64,000 nt of DNA from CAYPNF01 sp964411985 (GTDB lineage Bacteria; Verrucomicrobiota; Verrucomicrobiia; Limisphaerales; J093), in assembly GCA_964411985.1 (NCBI GenBank), contig CAYPNF010000028.1, positions 1 through 64,000 on the forward strand, in the 5' to 3' direction. A program made the position numbers and the translations under genes. Position 1 is the first letter of the stretch, and each line of letters begins with the position of its first letter. Below, one piece after another: positions 1 to 9,064 of the stretch. The notes under the pieces are model-generated. The model saw only the letters and a list, made by a program, of their open reading frames with translations, was not told where the DNA came from and did no database searches.

Positions 1-359
1 GTCCGGTTCGGAGGGAGGGGCAAGGTCACATCCCTTGTCCCTACCCCTATCCAGGACCTGGCGAAGCTTTTGGAGTGCGGTGAGGAGGGAAGCGATGTAC
101 CGATTTTCCCCTTTTTGCGGCGTGCCATGATTCTCCCAGCGTCTGCCAACCCAACCCTCCGACAGGCTCCGCGATCTCCCCTTCGTCAGTTTTCGAAGGA
201 GTTATTTAAGCTCGACTCTGGCATTGGATATGCTTATTTTCCGCTGAACAATTCAGAGTGGGGTCTTCTGAGGCTACCTCAGGTCTGGGCAGAGTCTCGG
301 TGGATTTGTACGGGGTATCTCATTCTGAATTCAGAGGTCATGAAGAACCGGAACGAGGT
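1..359. other. Leading stretch without a supported gene
   Basis: I see no convincing coding region here. A 126-codon plus-strand frame (70-450) exists, but it has no ribosome binding site, no recognisable domain, and runs into the signal peptide of the next gene in another frame. The stretch probably holds the promoter and upstream region of the PD40 protein gene. I could not identify a good promoter pair. Confidence 0.4.
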
Positions 360-3300
360 ATGCGTATTCGCCTGTATTCCATGGTGGTCTTGGGGGCACT
401 CTTGGGTGTTCAATCACAAATCCTTCAGGCTCAAGGAAGTCTGGAGCTAATATCCGCAGCACAACCAAAGAGCCAGAAAACCGCCTCCGCTGCGGGTGAT
501 TCGAGCGGAGCCGTGTTCAGCGCCGATGGACGCTACGTCGTTTTTGCCAGCTCGGCCCCGAATCTCGTCCCGAACCAACCGCCAGGCACCCACCTGAATC
601 TGTTCCTGCGCGATCTCCAATCCGGAACCTCTTCCCTCCTCAGCGCCGGGGTCAATGGCACAAGTGCCGGGAATGGGGATTCTCACTCGCCCGCTCTCTC
701 CTCAGACGGCCGCTATGTGGCTTTTCACAGCCGCGCTCAAAACCTGGTTTGGAACCCTACCTCTGGCGTCGGTGACGTTTATTTGCGCGATTTGTGGACC
801 AACATGACCACCCTCGTCAGCGCTGCTCCAGACGGCTACGGGGGCAATGGTATCTCGCAATTCCCTTTCATCACCTCGGACGGCCGTTACGTGGTCTACG
901 AGAGCACCGCCACGAACCTGGTGACGACCCCCACCACCGGCCAAGGAGATATCTATCTCTGGGATCGAGAGACCCGCCAAACCAAGCTCCTCAGTGTCGA
1001 TCCAGCTGGGAACTCCGGCGGGAACAAGCGGAGTTGGAATCCGCAACTCAGCGATGATGGTCGTTATGCGCTTTTCGAAACCAGCGCCACCAACCTGGTC
1101 TCACCCGCCACGGGGCTATCCGGAGCCGGCCCCATTCTGCGGGACCTGGTGGCCGGCACTAATTTCTTTGCGGTCTTGGACCGCACCGGGAAGCTCCCTC
1201 TGGTCGCGCCTCCCTATTCGCCTGTGTTGAGTCCAGATGGACGGTTCATGGCTTTCTTGAGTGTGTCCCCCTACCTGACCGCTGACAGCACGAATCAGGG
1301 GCAGTTGCTCGCCCTCTATTGGAGGGACCTCGGCACTCGAACTTCTTACCAGGTGACGGCTGCCGCTTCGACACGGGTGGAAGATCTGGGCCAGTTCACG
1401 CTCGGGGGCAATGGCCAAATGGTGGCCTTTACTCACACCAACCAAGTTCACCTCTGGAATGCCTCTGACCGGACTCTATCACTCCTCAGTACCACCACCA
1501 ACGGCCTGCCTGCTAGCGGTGCCTCTGGCCGCGCCGTGGTTTCCCAGGACGGGACCAGCGTGGTCTTCATCAGCAACGCGCCCGATCTGGTCACCTCAAC
1601 CGCTTCGACGAATTTCCAGGTGTACCGATATGATACCGCCGCGGATTCCTTGAGTTTGGTCTCCGCCTCTTCGCTGGTTCCCTACGGCGGGGCGGGCGAT
1701 TGCTCGTTTCCGACGATCAGTGCGGATGGCAGACTCGTTGCCTTCGACTCTGCCGATACGGACCTGGTTCGAGCCGATGCCAACCGCGCCACCGACGTCT
1801 TTGTCCGCAACCTTGCGGATGGGTCCCTGGCCCTCGTTTCGCAGGCTGCTCCCCTTCCTGAATCCGTCACCGCTGAGGAGGGAGGTTCATTGGTGCCGGA
1901 CGGCGTCAGCGCGGACGGGCGGTACGTTCTCTTTACGAGCATTAGCCGCGACCTGGTGACCAACGCGGTCACTGGAATTCAGAACGTCTACCTGCGGGAC
2001 CGCCAGCAACAGAGCACAATCCTGATCAGTGCCAATGCCAGCAACTCCGGTTCGGGCGACCGGGGCGCACGACTTCCGGTGATAACTCCGGACGGCCGCT
2101 TTGTCGCCTTTGTGAGCCGATCTGGCGATCTGGTGGCGACCGGCTCGGACACCAATGGCGTGGAGGACGTGTACGTGCGCGATGTGCAGAAGGGCATTAC
2201 CACGCTGGTCAGCATCGATGTCACCGGAACCGCGGCGACCGGTGCGGCGATTGTCACACCTCGCATCAGTGCCGATGGGCGTTATGTGGCCTTTGTCAGC
2301 CGGTCGCAAACTCTGGCTACCAACGCAGTGTACCGGAACACCGACCTTACCTACGTCCGCGACCTGCAGCTTGGGACTACGCAAGGTCCCATGCCTTGGG
2401 AGAGCATTGCGGTTGCGCAGACGCCCCTGGCTGTTGGTCCTGGTCCTGTGATCTGGTACATCGAACCCAATACTTTTCGGATTCATGAACCGTCTGCCAG
2501 CCTTAACAGGATCCTTTCCACCCAAATGGTGGGTGAACCCGAGGTTTCCCCGGACGGCTCAAAGGCTTTCTTCTGGGGAAAACGCACCGAAGCCTCGGGC
2601 ACGTTTGTGGATTTGACCCTGTGCGAAGCCACCACGCTCACAAATCGGGTCCTAGCCACTTTCCAGGCCCCCACCCAGACCTGGAAGTTGCGGGACGGGT
2701 CCGCCAGCCGGGACGGTCGCTACTTTGCCTTCACCGATCCGGCGGGCAAGATGCTCGGGCAGGCCACCAACGGTGCCGACCAAATCTACCTGGCCGATAG
2801 TCAAACGCCGGGGCTTATCACCCCCGTCAGCGTCAATGCCGCGGGAACCGCCTTGGGCAACGGTGCCTCGGTGGAACCAAGCCTTAGTGCCGACGGACGA
2901 CTGGTCGCATTTCGCAGCTGGGCCTCCGACCTCGTCGAGGGCGTTACCGGGGTTGGTCCATGGCTCTATGTGCGAGATCTCGAGACGGGTATCACGCGCG
3001 TGATAGAGCCAGAGAGCTATCTCATCCCTGACCTTGCAGCCAAACCATTCCCGCCTTCGCTAAGTGCGGACGGAACCGTGGTCGGATTCGCCAGTTCCGC
3101 CCAGGATTGGGTGGGTGGAGACCTGAATGGGGCGGTGGACGTATTCGCTGCGCCAGTGGCTGTACCGCTCCCTGCCGATCCCACCCATCAAACACCGCCC
3201 TCCGACTGGTTGATCCGATACTTCGGCCCGTCCCCTCACGACAGCACGGCGGACTCAGACGGAGACGGTATGAGTGATTGGGCGGAGTATGTGGCAGGCA

Positions 3301-3557
3301 CAAACCCTACGCGTCCCGCCTCAACGCTCCGAGTGGAGGTTCGGCCTTCGGGGTCCGGCACCGGCGTGACCCTCAGCTGGACGGGCAGTCCCCGTCGCAG
3401 CTATGAAGTGCAGTACAAAGCAAGTCTCGATGCCCCTGCTTGGATGCCCCTGCAGGGAAATACCATGCGCTGGCAGAGTGGAGATCAACTGCAAATCGAG
3501 GACGTTCCATCCGAATCCGGGCAGCCCAGGTTCTATCGCATCGTCGTCACCCTGTAA
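360..3557 (+). CDS. Secreted PD40/TolB-like beta-propeller protein with C-terminal FYR module
   Basis: About 1065 residues. The frame is open from 258, but ATG 360 gives a clean signal peptide (MRIRLYSMVV..., about 25 residues) and sits just after a purine-rich GAACGAGG. Roughly 15 repeats of the type S-x-DGRYVxFxS-x-x-x-x-LV cover most of the protein. This is the TolB/PD40 blade pattern and implies two or more beta-propellers. Near the C-terminus a DSDGDGMSDW...GTNP stretch resembles thrombospondin type 3 calcium-binding repeats. The last 70 residues have a YEVQ-x-S...W...RFYR pattern that recurs in other secreted proteins of this window. The protein is probably exported and binds a surface ligand or partner. 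No catalytic motif is visible, so the function is unknown. Confidence 0.85.
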   Translation: MRIRLYSMVVLGALLGVQSQILQAQGSLELISAAQPKSQKTASAAGDSSGAVFSADGRYVVFASSAPNLVPNQPPGTHLNLFLRDLQSGTSSLLSAGVNGTSAGNGDSHSPALSSDGRYVAFHSRAQNLVWNPTSGVGDVYLRDLWTNMTTLVSAAPDGYGGNGISQFPFITSDGRYVVYESTATNLVTTPTTGQGDIYLWDRETRQTKLLSVDPAGNSGGNKRSWNPQLSDDGRYALFETSATNLVSPATGLSGAGPILRDLVAGTNFFAVLDRTGKLPLVAPPYSPVLSPDGRFMAFLSVSPYLTADSTNQGQLLALYWRDLGTRTSYQVTAAASTRVEDLGQFTLGGNGQMVAFTHTNQVHLWNASDRTLSLLSTTTNGLPASGASGRAVVSQDGTSVVFISNAPDLVTSTASTNFQVYRYDTAADSLSLVSASSLVPYGGAGDCSFPTISADGRLVAFDSADTDLVRADANRATDVFVRNLADGSLALVSQAAPLPESVTAEEGGSLVPDGVSADGRYVLFTSISRDLVTNAVTGIQNVYLRDRQQQSTILISANASNSGSGDRGARLPVITPDGRFVAFVSRSGDLVATGSDTNGVEDVYVRDVQKGITTLVSIDVTGTAATGAAIVTPRISADGRYVAFVSRSQTLATNAVYRNTDLTYVRDLQLGTTQGPMPWESIAVAQTPLAVGPGPVIWYIEPNTFRIHEPSASLNRILSTQMVGEPEVSPDGSKAFFWGKRTEASGTFVDLTLCEATTLTNRVLATFQAPTQTWKLRDGSASRDGRYFAFTDPAGKMLGQATNGADQIYLADSQTPGLITPVSVNAAGTALGNGASVEPSLSADGRLVAFRSWASDLVEGVTGVGPWLYVRDLETGITRVIEPESYLIPDLAAKPFPPSLSADGTVVGFASSAQDWVGGDLNGAVDVFAAPVAVPLPADPTHQTPPSDWLIRYFGPSPHDSTADSDGDGMSDWAEYVAGTNPTRPASTLRVEVRPSGSGTGVTLSWTGSPRRSYEVQYKASLDAPAWMPLQGNTMRWQSGDQLQIEDVPSESGQPRFYRIVVTL

Positions 3558-3571
3558 TGAGGAGGATCCCC

Positions 3572-4441
3572 ATGAAGAGAACCAACATCACTCATCCCAA
3601 CCGGACTGCTGGCTTCACCAGGCTGGAACTGACGGCCGTGCTCGCCACGCTGGCTGTGCTCACCCTGCTCCTGCTCCCCACCGTCGCCCGTGAACAGAGC
3701 GATGCTACTCGCGCCTTCTGCCTCTATCGCATGGGCCAGATGGGCAAAGCCCTGGCCATGTACACGGAGGATCATCGCGGATGGTTACCGCCCAATCCCG
3801 ACGACGGCAATTCCACCCCTTACCGCAATTGGGTCACGGGCAACATGGGGTCGACCGCAGATGCCACCAATTCCAGCCTATTGATGGATCCCGCTCGAAG
3901 CCTGCTTTCACCCTATCTGCAGGGAAACTCGCACCTGTACCGCTGCCCCTCCGATCCCAGCCTGGTCACCGCCGGAGGCAAGCAGTTTCCGCGGGTGCGA
4001 AACATCTCCCTCAGCCAGGCGGTCGGCACCAATCCCTATAAGAACGGCGGCAAAGCGCCCGTAGACGGGCCATGGCTGGATGGTTTCCACGGTCACATCG
4101 CGAACAGCAAGTGGCATTGCTTTGGCAACACTAGCGATTTCGTCCGTCCAGGACCCGCCAACACTTTCACCTTCCTCGAGGAAGACCCAGATAGCATTAA
4201 CGACGGAGGCATCGCCACCGTTGGTCCTATGTCGCCCTCCATTTACAGGATGATCGACTGGCCCGCCACCTTGCACGACATGTCTGCAGTGGTCACTTTT
4301 GCCGATGCCCACGTGGAACTGCATCGATGGGTTGACCCTCGCACCAAAGTGCAGAACCATAATATCGCCCAAGCAGTCCAGGAGAAAAGCAAGGACCTCA
4401 TCTGGCTTGCCGAGCATACGACCGCGCTGATCCAGAAATAG
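3572..4441 (+). CDS. Type IV prepilin-like protein (DUF1559-like)
   Basis: 289 residues from ATG 3572, with GGAGGA eleven bases upstream. The frame extends back to 3440, but that part overlaps the preceding gene. The N-terminus has a type III (prepilin) signal: the cleavage site is G followed by FTRLE, with Glu at +5, and then a hydrophobic helix of about 20 residues. The body has the layout common in Planctomycetes/Verrucomicrobia 'prepilin-type N-terminal cleavage' proteins: an early RMGQMGKALAMY helix, a YRCPSDPS element and a late FADAHVE segment. These proteins are numerous in such genomes and their individual roles are unknown. It lies 14 bases after the PD40 gene, so the two are probably cotranscribed. 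Confidence 0.85.
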   Translation: MKRTNITHPNRTAGFTRLELTAVLATLAVLTLLLLPTVAREQSDATRAFCLYRMGQMGKALAMYTEDHRGWLPPNPDDGNSTPYRNWVTGNMGSTADATNSSLLMDPARSLLSPYLQGNSHLYRCPSDPSLVTAGGKQFPRVRNISLSQAVGTNPYKNGGKAPVDGPWLDGFHGHIANSKWHCFGNTSDFVRPGPANTFTFLEEDPDSINDGGIATVGPMSPSIYRMIDWPATLHDMSAVVTFADAHVELHRWVDPRTKVQNHNIAQAVQEKSKDLIWLAEHTTALIQK

Positions 4442-4623
4442 TCAGCACGCTGCTTGTATCTTTGCTCTGAAATCTTAAATCGCGGAGTTGGAATCAGCGA
4501 TGAATGCCTAGGTTGGCTATGACAGAAAGAGATATAAAGTGTTCTATATACGATGTTTATATTCTTCGTTTCATCCAGGCTGAAACTTTCTCCGATTCAG
4601 TAAAAAAAGTTGAAAATTGTCCC

Positions 4624-4651
4624 TTGACGCCTCTCAGGACAGGCCTAAGTT
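4624..4651 (+). promoter_or_regulatory. Possible sigma70-type promoter for the 4.7-kb RNA candidate
   Basis: TTGACG (4624-4629) is followed after 16 bases by TAAGTT (4646-4651). The -35 is good and the -10 is mediocre. The same -10 variant TAAGTT occurs in the fumarase promoter of this window. It would start transcription near 4658, at the foot of a hairpin. The -35 is embedded in CCCTTGAC, which is also found at the promoter of the second RNA candidate (23908-23915). Confidence 0.35.
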
Positions 4652-4657
4652 GGCATT

Positions 4658-4790
4658 AGAGTCCGAACGCAACCGGCGGCGGACTTAGGCTCGAAGTGAA
4701 AGTCCAGAACGAGCGAGCCCGACGGGATGCAGACATCCGCGTTGATCCTGAAACGGGGACCGCAAACGCGTTGCGGTCCCTCCTTTTTTT
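4658..4790 (+). ncRNA. Candidate structured small RNA or 5' leader
   Basis: No coding frame explains this stretch. Four hairpins follow one another: AGTCCG 4660-4665 with CGGACT 4680-4685; GCTCG 4689-4693 with CGAGC 4710-4714; GGATG 4725-4729 with CATCC 4734-4738; and a terminator (4756-4780 plus T run). An alternative longer pairing, GCCTAAGT 4643-4650 with ACTTAGGC 4683-4690, extends the first stem if transcription starts further upstream. It could be an independent sRNA. It could also be an attenuating leader of the protease gene, whose ATG lies about 200 bases downstream. I recognise no known riboswitch class. Confidence 0.4.
4756..4790 (+). terminator. Strong intrinsic terminator
   Basis: A perfect 10-bp stem (GGGACCGCAA 4756-4765 with TTGCGGTCCC 4771-4780) has a 5-base loop and is followed by TCC and seven T (4784-4790). 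It points to the plus strand. It lies 315 bases past the prepilin gene, with a structured stretch in front of it, so it more likely ends a separate RNA than the prepilin mRNA. Confidence 0.85.
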
Positions 4791-4988
4791 CTGGACGGAG
4801 ACCCTCCCCCCTTCCGCTTCCCACCCAGGGCGAAAACGGGCTAGATCCTTAACTTCACCATCCGAAACACGCCGACTCCACGAGCAAAGTCGAACGTGCT
4901 TGCGGCGCAGGGATCGCTGGACTCCTGCCAACATTGATTGGACGAAAGGTCCGAAATCTTCTATGAAGCGATAAGTATTCCGACTCGC

Positions 4989-7900
4989 ATGAGAACCCTA
5001 GCTGTTCATTGGTTCCGTTTCTGCTGCGCAAGCCGCAAACCACTCGTCCTGGTCGTCTCCCTGGTGCTTGCTCTTCACCCTTGCCGGGTGGTGGGTGGTC
5101 AGGGCACCGCCAAACTGCGGATCTCGGCCAATGTGAACTGGAACTCGAACACGCAGTGGGGTAAGGAGCTGAAGGACTCCGACGACAAACCGTACCGGGC
5201 GGAGATTGCCGCCTCGGAGGGCATCAGTCTGGCCAACGAGGTTGTCTTTGAGATGGAGGACGGATCCTGGACGGAAAAAGAGGGGAAGCCCAACATTACC
5301 GTTTCAGGCACGGCGAACTTCGTTATGACCGGAAAAAACCCGATCAATAAGTCGGTCAATTCCGTGGCTCAGGAGCCGATTCCCACCAATGGCATGGTTC
5401 GTCTGAAGTCTCTCGACTTTGAAGAGGGCTATGCCGTGGTGAGCGTGACCAAGCCCTCCACCACCACTCAACCTGAGTGTTTTGAGTGCGGTTTTATCGC
5501 CCTTCTGGCGGTGGCCGACTGCATGGCTTACATCTCCACGAACAACACCAACCCGCGACCGGAGGAATACCGGCTGGAGTTCGCCCCCGGGAACAAGGAA
5601 TTCAGCGCGAGCCGCACTTTCAATTGGACGGAATCCAGCCCTTGCGGTTCCGAAAGCATCACCGCGAGTTTCACGATCAGCTACACCCCTGGCCAGTGGG
5701 AGGCGGTGATCCTCCCTCCCCAGGACTTCGACCAGTGGAAGCCGGTGGGGGGCTTGGACGGCTCGGAGCCGGGCACCTCGTTGGGAGTGACTGTACAATT
5801 GCGCCATAAAGGCGAAAAGGAGGTCGCTACGGACGCGACGGGCTTCTTTTACGTGACACTGGAGGACGTATCCCGCCAACCAGGCGTCTGTGTCAACGCG
5901 CCACCCAAGGACGAAGCCAATACCGATCCGGACCTGCAGCTGGCCGAGACCGACGAGTTCTGGCTCAGCGATGAGGAGGGGCTTGGCGGGGAAACCGCCG
6001 AAGAGGTCAGCGAGCTTTCCTTCAACATCGATTGTTATGACTTTGGCGCCTACGGACGGCTCCGAGTTCAGGTCAAGGTCAGCGACGGCACCACCCTCTA
6101 CGCGCATCAAGAAGCGGACCCTGGCAAGGACTACCTCGATATTCCGGTGGATGATAACCACAACCACCTTGCGGATATCTGGGAAAAGGACAACCAGGTT
6201 CCCGAAGGTTTGCCACCCACTTGGGACGAGGCGGATCAACCTGCCGGACAATCTACGCTCGGGGATGGCATCTCGCTGTTCGAGAAATACCGGGGTTTCT
6301 TTGTGAAGGGCGGGCATCAACGCCTCAACCCGCATAAGAAATACCTCTTCATCTACGATCCTACTGGGTGGGCCCAGTTGTCCACCACGGAGCCAGATGG
6401 GGTGAGTCTTATCAAGGCCCTCGATTGCGAAGTGGTCTTTATTGAGGACAAATACTGGACTGGACCGGGTGGTTCAGGCTCCGGGAAGAGAGTCGTCAAC
6501 TTCAACTCCACCGACGAAGTCCACGCCACCGACCAGCATGCCTTGCACCTCAGGTTCCCCTTTACCGACAACCCGTTGTATCCCACCGACTACAACGACA
6601 TGCTGGTGGCCAAGGGCCGGGCCAAAAACACGGATGCAGTCGACGCCTTGGGTCTGACCTTCCCTGATCTCTCCGCAGCACGCCACGTGTCCCCAGCGGG
6701 TTGGATGGCCGTGGAGATCTACGCAAATAACATCGAGAAATGGACTCGGAGCGCCGCTCTTTACCATACCCTTGGCCTGCCGGAATTCGCCCCACTCGAA
6801 GATCCCGCCACGAGCGCCGCTGACAAGGATCGACTCAACGCACGCGCCAAGACACTGACCGACGAGTACATTTCCCAGAATTCGAGCGCCTACGAAAAGC
6901 GCAATTGGAAGATCTTCACCGCAACCATCACTCACGAAACTGGCCACGGCCTGGGCGTCAAGGATCTGCTTCCCCCCAACTTCTTCGGGCCCTCCAATTG
7001 TGTGATGCGCTACTTCCAGTGGGCAGCCAGACCAGATCCCAACGACCGCTTCGAACTCGCCGCGCGCGTCCCCTGGCCTGATATCTACTGCCTGGATCCC
7101 ACTGGCACCAAGGACGGGATCGCCTGCTGGAAACAAATCTGCGTGACAGATCGGCCGGGCGCGATCCCTTCGCCAGCGCTCCTGTCCTTCGCCTCCCATC
7201 AGCACGGGGACCTGCAGCTGGCAAGCCAGTCTATGCCTCGACGTTCTCAGATCACCCAGGTAGCCCCTGCCCCCAACCTGGCCCTCACCACCGAACTGCT
7301 CTGGCCGGATCCCCTGGCCGGAACGCCCCTCCGCGTCGGCGTCAGTCTCTCCAGTTCAGCCTACCAGGCTGCTCTCGCTTTGGCGCAGGAAACCGGACAA
7401 CCCGTCCCCACCAACATCCTAAGGCCCACCGTCCGCTCCAACTGGTACGAAGGCCTTTACGTCACTCTCTACGCGCGCTCCAATAGCACTTTCTACCAGC
7501 TATTCGACAACAGCGCATGGCAAGGGTTCTTTCGACCCGAAACGGTGTCTGCGGCCAGCTTTGGCCAGAAGTCCACCGCGCAATCCCGGGAATGGCTCGT
7601 GCCCATCAACAAGCTGGTGTTGCAGCCCGGCGAGTACATGTTGAGCGTCCTTTGGGACGGCGATGGGATGGTCGAAAAGGAAGCTTTGCCAGCGGTGGGC
7701 TATGTCTCCGCCAAGACCCTGAACTTCGAGGTCACCGCCCCCACCAATTCCCTGCAGCTGGCCGTTCGAGAACACCGCCTCGCCTTCGAAGCTTACACCT
7801 CCGGTAATTACCAAAGCGCCTTGGATCATGCCCTGGCCGCAATTCAGGAGAAGGACGCCCGCCAAATGCTGCAGACCGAAGGCACCCACATGATCGCCGC

Positions 7901-8231
7901 CAATGCCGCCACGAAACTCAAGAACTACCGCACCGCCGCCGCCGTCCTGCAGGATCAAGCCGTGGATGGAAGAGGCGAGCTGGCGGAAATGGCCCTGAAT
8001 TTCCGTCGCGCCCTGGCTCCTGAGATCGTCATCGATCCCAGTAGCGCGCCAAGTTCCTCCCGCAACCTGACTGTGATCGGGCTGCCCGGAGAAACCTATG
8101 AAGTGCAGGCGTCACTCGATCTGGCAAAATGGACCACCGTGGACCGCCGACTCTCCACCACGAACCGTTACGAGGTGGTCGATGCCACCGGATCGCCTGA
8201 GCAGAAGCGTTTTTATCGCGTTGTTTGGTAG
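4989..8231 (+). CDS. Secreted metzincin-like zinc protease with C-terminal FYR module
   Basis: About 1080 residues. The frame is open from a TTG at 4938. ATG 4989 is preferred because it starts a signal peptide (MRTLAVHW..., hydrophobic core LVLVVSLVLALH). The motif HETGHGLGVKD begins at about residue 649. It fits HExxHxxGxxD, with Asp in place of the third His, as known in snapalysin-type metzincins. A following CVMRY could supply the Met-turn. The N-terminal 600 residues are rich in beta structure and unrecognised. After the protease region there is a TPR-like stretch (about residues 930-990), then the terminal YEVQASLDLAKW...RFYRVVW module. Inferred role: extracellular or surface proteolysis. 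The family assignment rests on the zinc motif alone. Confidence 0.75.
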   Translation: MRTLAVHWFRFCCASRKPLVLVVSLVLALHPCRVVGGQGTAKLRISANVNWNSNTQWGKELKDSDDKPYRAEIAASEGISLANEVVFEMEDGSWTEKEGKPNITVSGTANFVMTGKNPINKSVNSVAQEPIPTNGMVRLKSLDFEEGYAVVSVTKPSTTTQPECFECGFIALLAVADCMAYISTNNTNPRPEEYRLEFAPGNKEFSASRTFNWTESSPCGSESITASFTISYTPGQWEAVILPPQDFDQWKPVGGLDGSEPGTSLGVTVQLRHKGEKEVATDATGFFYVTLEDVSRQPGVCVNAPPKDEANTDPDLQLAETDEFWLSDEEGLGGETAEEVSELSFNIDCYDFGAYGRLRVQVKVSDGTTLYAHQEADPGKDYLDIPVDDNHNHLADIWEKDNQVPEGLPPTWDEADQPAGQSTLGDGISLFEKYRGFFVKGGHQRLNPHKKYLFIYDPTGWAQLSTTEPDGVSLIKALDCEVVFIEDKYWTGPGGSGSGKRVVNFNSTDEVHATDQHALHLRFPFTDNPLYPTDYNDMLVAKGRAKNTDAVDALGLTFPDLSAARHVSPAGWMAVEIYANNIEKWTRSAALYHTLGLPEFAPLEDPATSAADKDRLNARAKTLTDEYISQNSSAYEKRNWKIFTATITHETGHGLGVKDLLPPNFFGPSNCVMRYFQWAARPDPNDRFELAARVPWPDIYCLDPTGTKDGIACWKQICVTDRPGAIPSPALLSFASHQHGDLQLASQSMPRRSQITQVAPAPNLALTTELLWPDPLAGTPLRVGVSLSSSAYQAALALAQETGQPVPTNILRPTVRSNWYEGLYVTLYARSNSTFYQLFDNSAWQGFFRPETVSAASFGQKSTAQSREWLVPINKLVLQPGEYMLSVLWDGDGMVEKEALPAVGYVSAKTLNFEVTAPTNSLQLAVREHRLAFEAYTSGNYQSALDHALAAIQEKDARQMLQTEGTHMIAANAATKLKNYRTAAAVLQDQAVDGRGELAEMALNFRRALAPEIVIDPSSAPSSSRNLTVIGLPGETYEVQASLDLAKWTTVDRRLSTTNRYEVVDATGSPEQKRFYRVVW

Positions 8232-8249
8232 GATTTCGATGGGGAGGTT

Positions 8250-8383
8250 GACAGGGTGAACAGGATTTACAGGATGTTCTCATTGAGGATATCCGAAGCC
8301 GGAATTCTCGCGCCTTTTGCGCCCTCCACGCCTCATCCCAGCCTCCACTCCATCATCATCCTGTCCATCCTGAGCATTCTGTC
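8250..8383. repeat. Imperfect inverted-repeat intergenic element
   Basis: The left arm 8250-8276 (GACAGGGTGAACAGGATTT...) and right arm 8357-8383 are imperfect reverse complements, 21 of 27 positions by eye, separated by 80 bases. The arms are built from an ACAGGAT-type short period. It fills the gap between the protease and riboflavin synthase genes and ends before the latter's ATG. It may be a small non-autonomous mobile element or a dispersed palindromic repeat. No transposase is present. Confidence 0.5.
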
Positions 8384-8434
8384 TCACCCCAAATCACTCT
8401 TGGCAAAGCACCCCACTTCCCGCACTGTGGACCC

Positions 8435-9064
8435 ATGTTTACGGGTATCGTCGAAGAAACCGGCGTGGTCGAAAAGATCGTTCCTACGCCCAATGCCATC
8501 CAGCTGACCGTTCGCCCCAAGATCTGCGCGCGCGGCTTGAAACTCGGGGATAGCATGGCCGTCAATGGATGCTGCCTCACGGTGGTCAAAATCCAGACCG
8601 TCCGCGGCAAGAAACTCGTCCGCTTCGACCTGCTTCAGGAAACCTGGAAACGCACGAATCTCCAGTACACTCAGCCCGGCTCCCTCGTGAACCTCGAACG
8701 CTCCCTGCGCGCCGATAGCCGTATGGGCGGCCATTTCGTCACTGGCCACATCGATGGCTTGGGCAAGATCCAACGCTGGGAACGCAGCGGCCAGGATTGG
8801 GTGCTCGACGTCGAAGCCCCACCCGAGGTCCGACGCCTCCTCGTCTTCAAAGGCTCCATCGCCATCGACGGCATCAGCCTCACCGTGGCCGATGTTCTCC
8901 CCAAAGGATGCCGCATCTGGATCATTCCGCACACTTACGAAGTCACCGCCCTGCAGGAACGCAAGAAAGGCGATTTCGTCAACCTGGAAGCGGACATGCT
9001 CGGCAAGTACGTGGAGCAGATCCTCCAGAACATGGACCTCGGCAAACGCAAAACCCGCAAATGA
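8435..9064 (+). CDS. ribE: Riboflavin synthase, alpha subunit
   Basis: 209 residues, the usual length. The enzyme dismutates two 6,7-dimethyl-8-ribityllumazine molecules into riboflavin and 5-amino-6-ribitylaminouracil, in the cytoplasm. The N-terminal MFTGIVEETGVV is diagnostic, and the two lumazine-binding repeats are visible: the first with MAVNGCCLTV, the second with IAIDGISLTV. GGHFVTGHIDG between them is also typical. The gene overlaps the thymidylate kinase start by four bases (ATGA), so the two are translationally coupled. No FMN riboswitch is seen upstream; that space holds an inverted repeat. Confidence 0.96.
   Translation: MFTGIVEETGVVEKIVPTPNAIQLTVRPKICARGLKLGDSMAVNGCCLTVVKIQTVRGKKLVRFDLLQETWKRTNLQYTQPGSLVNLERSLRADSRMGGHFVTGHIDGLGKIQRWERSGQDWVLDVEAPPEVRRLLVFKGSIAIDGISLTVADVLPKGCRIWIIPHTYEVTALQERKKGDFVNLEADMLGKYVEQILQNMDLGKRKTRK

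Noticed and set aside
70..450. 126-codon plus-strand open frame near the left edge
   Set aside because: No ribosome binding site or domain, and it overlaps the signal peptide of the PD40 gene in another frame.
5304..6335. 343-codon minus-strand open frame
   Set aside because: It is antisense to the protease gene and shows no recognisable fold or signal.
8384..8434. FMN riboswitch before ribE
   Set aside because: No conserved FMN aptamer segments are visible; the upstream space holds an inverted repeat.
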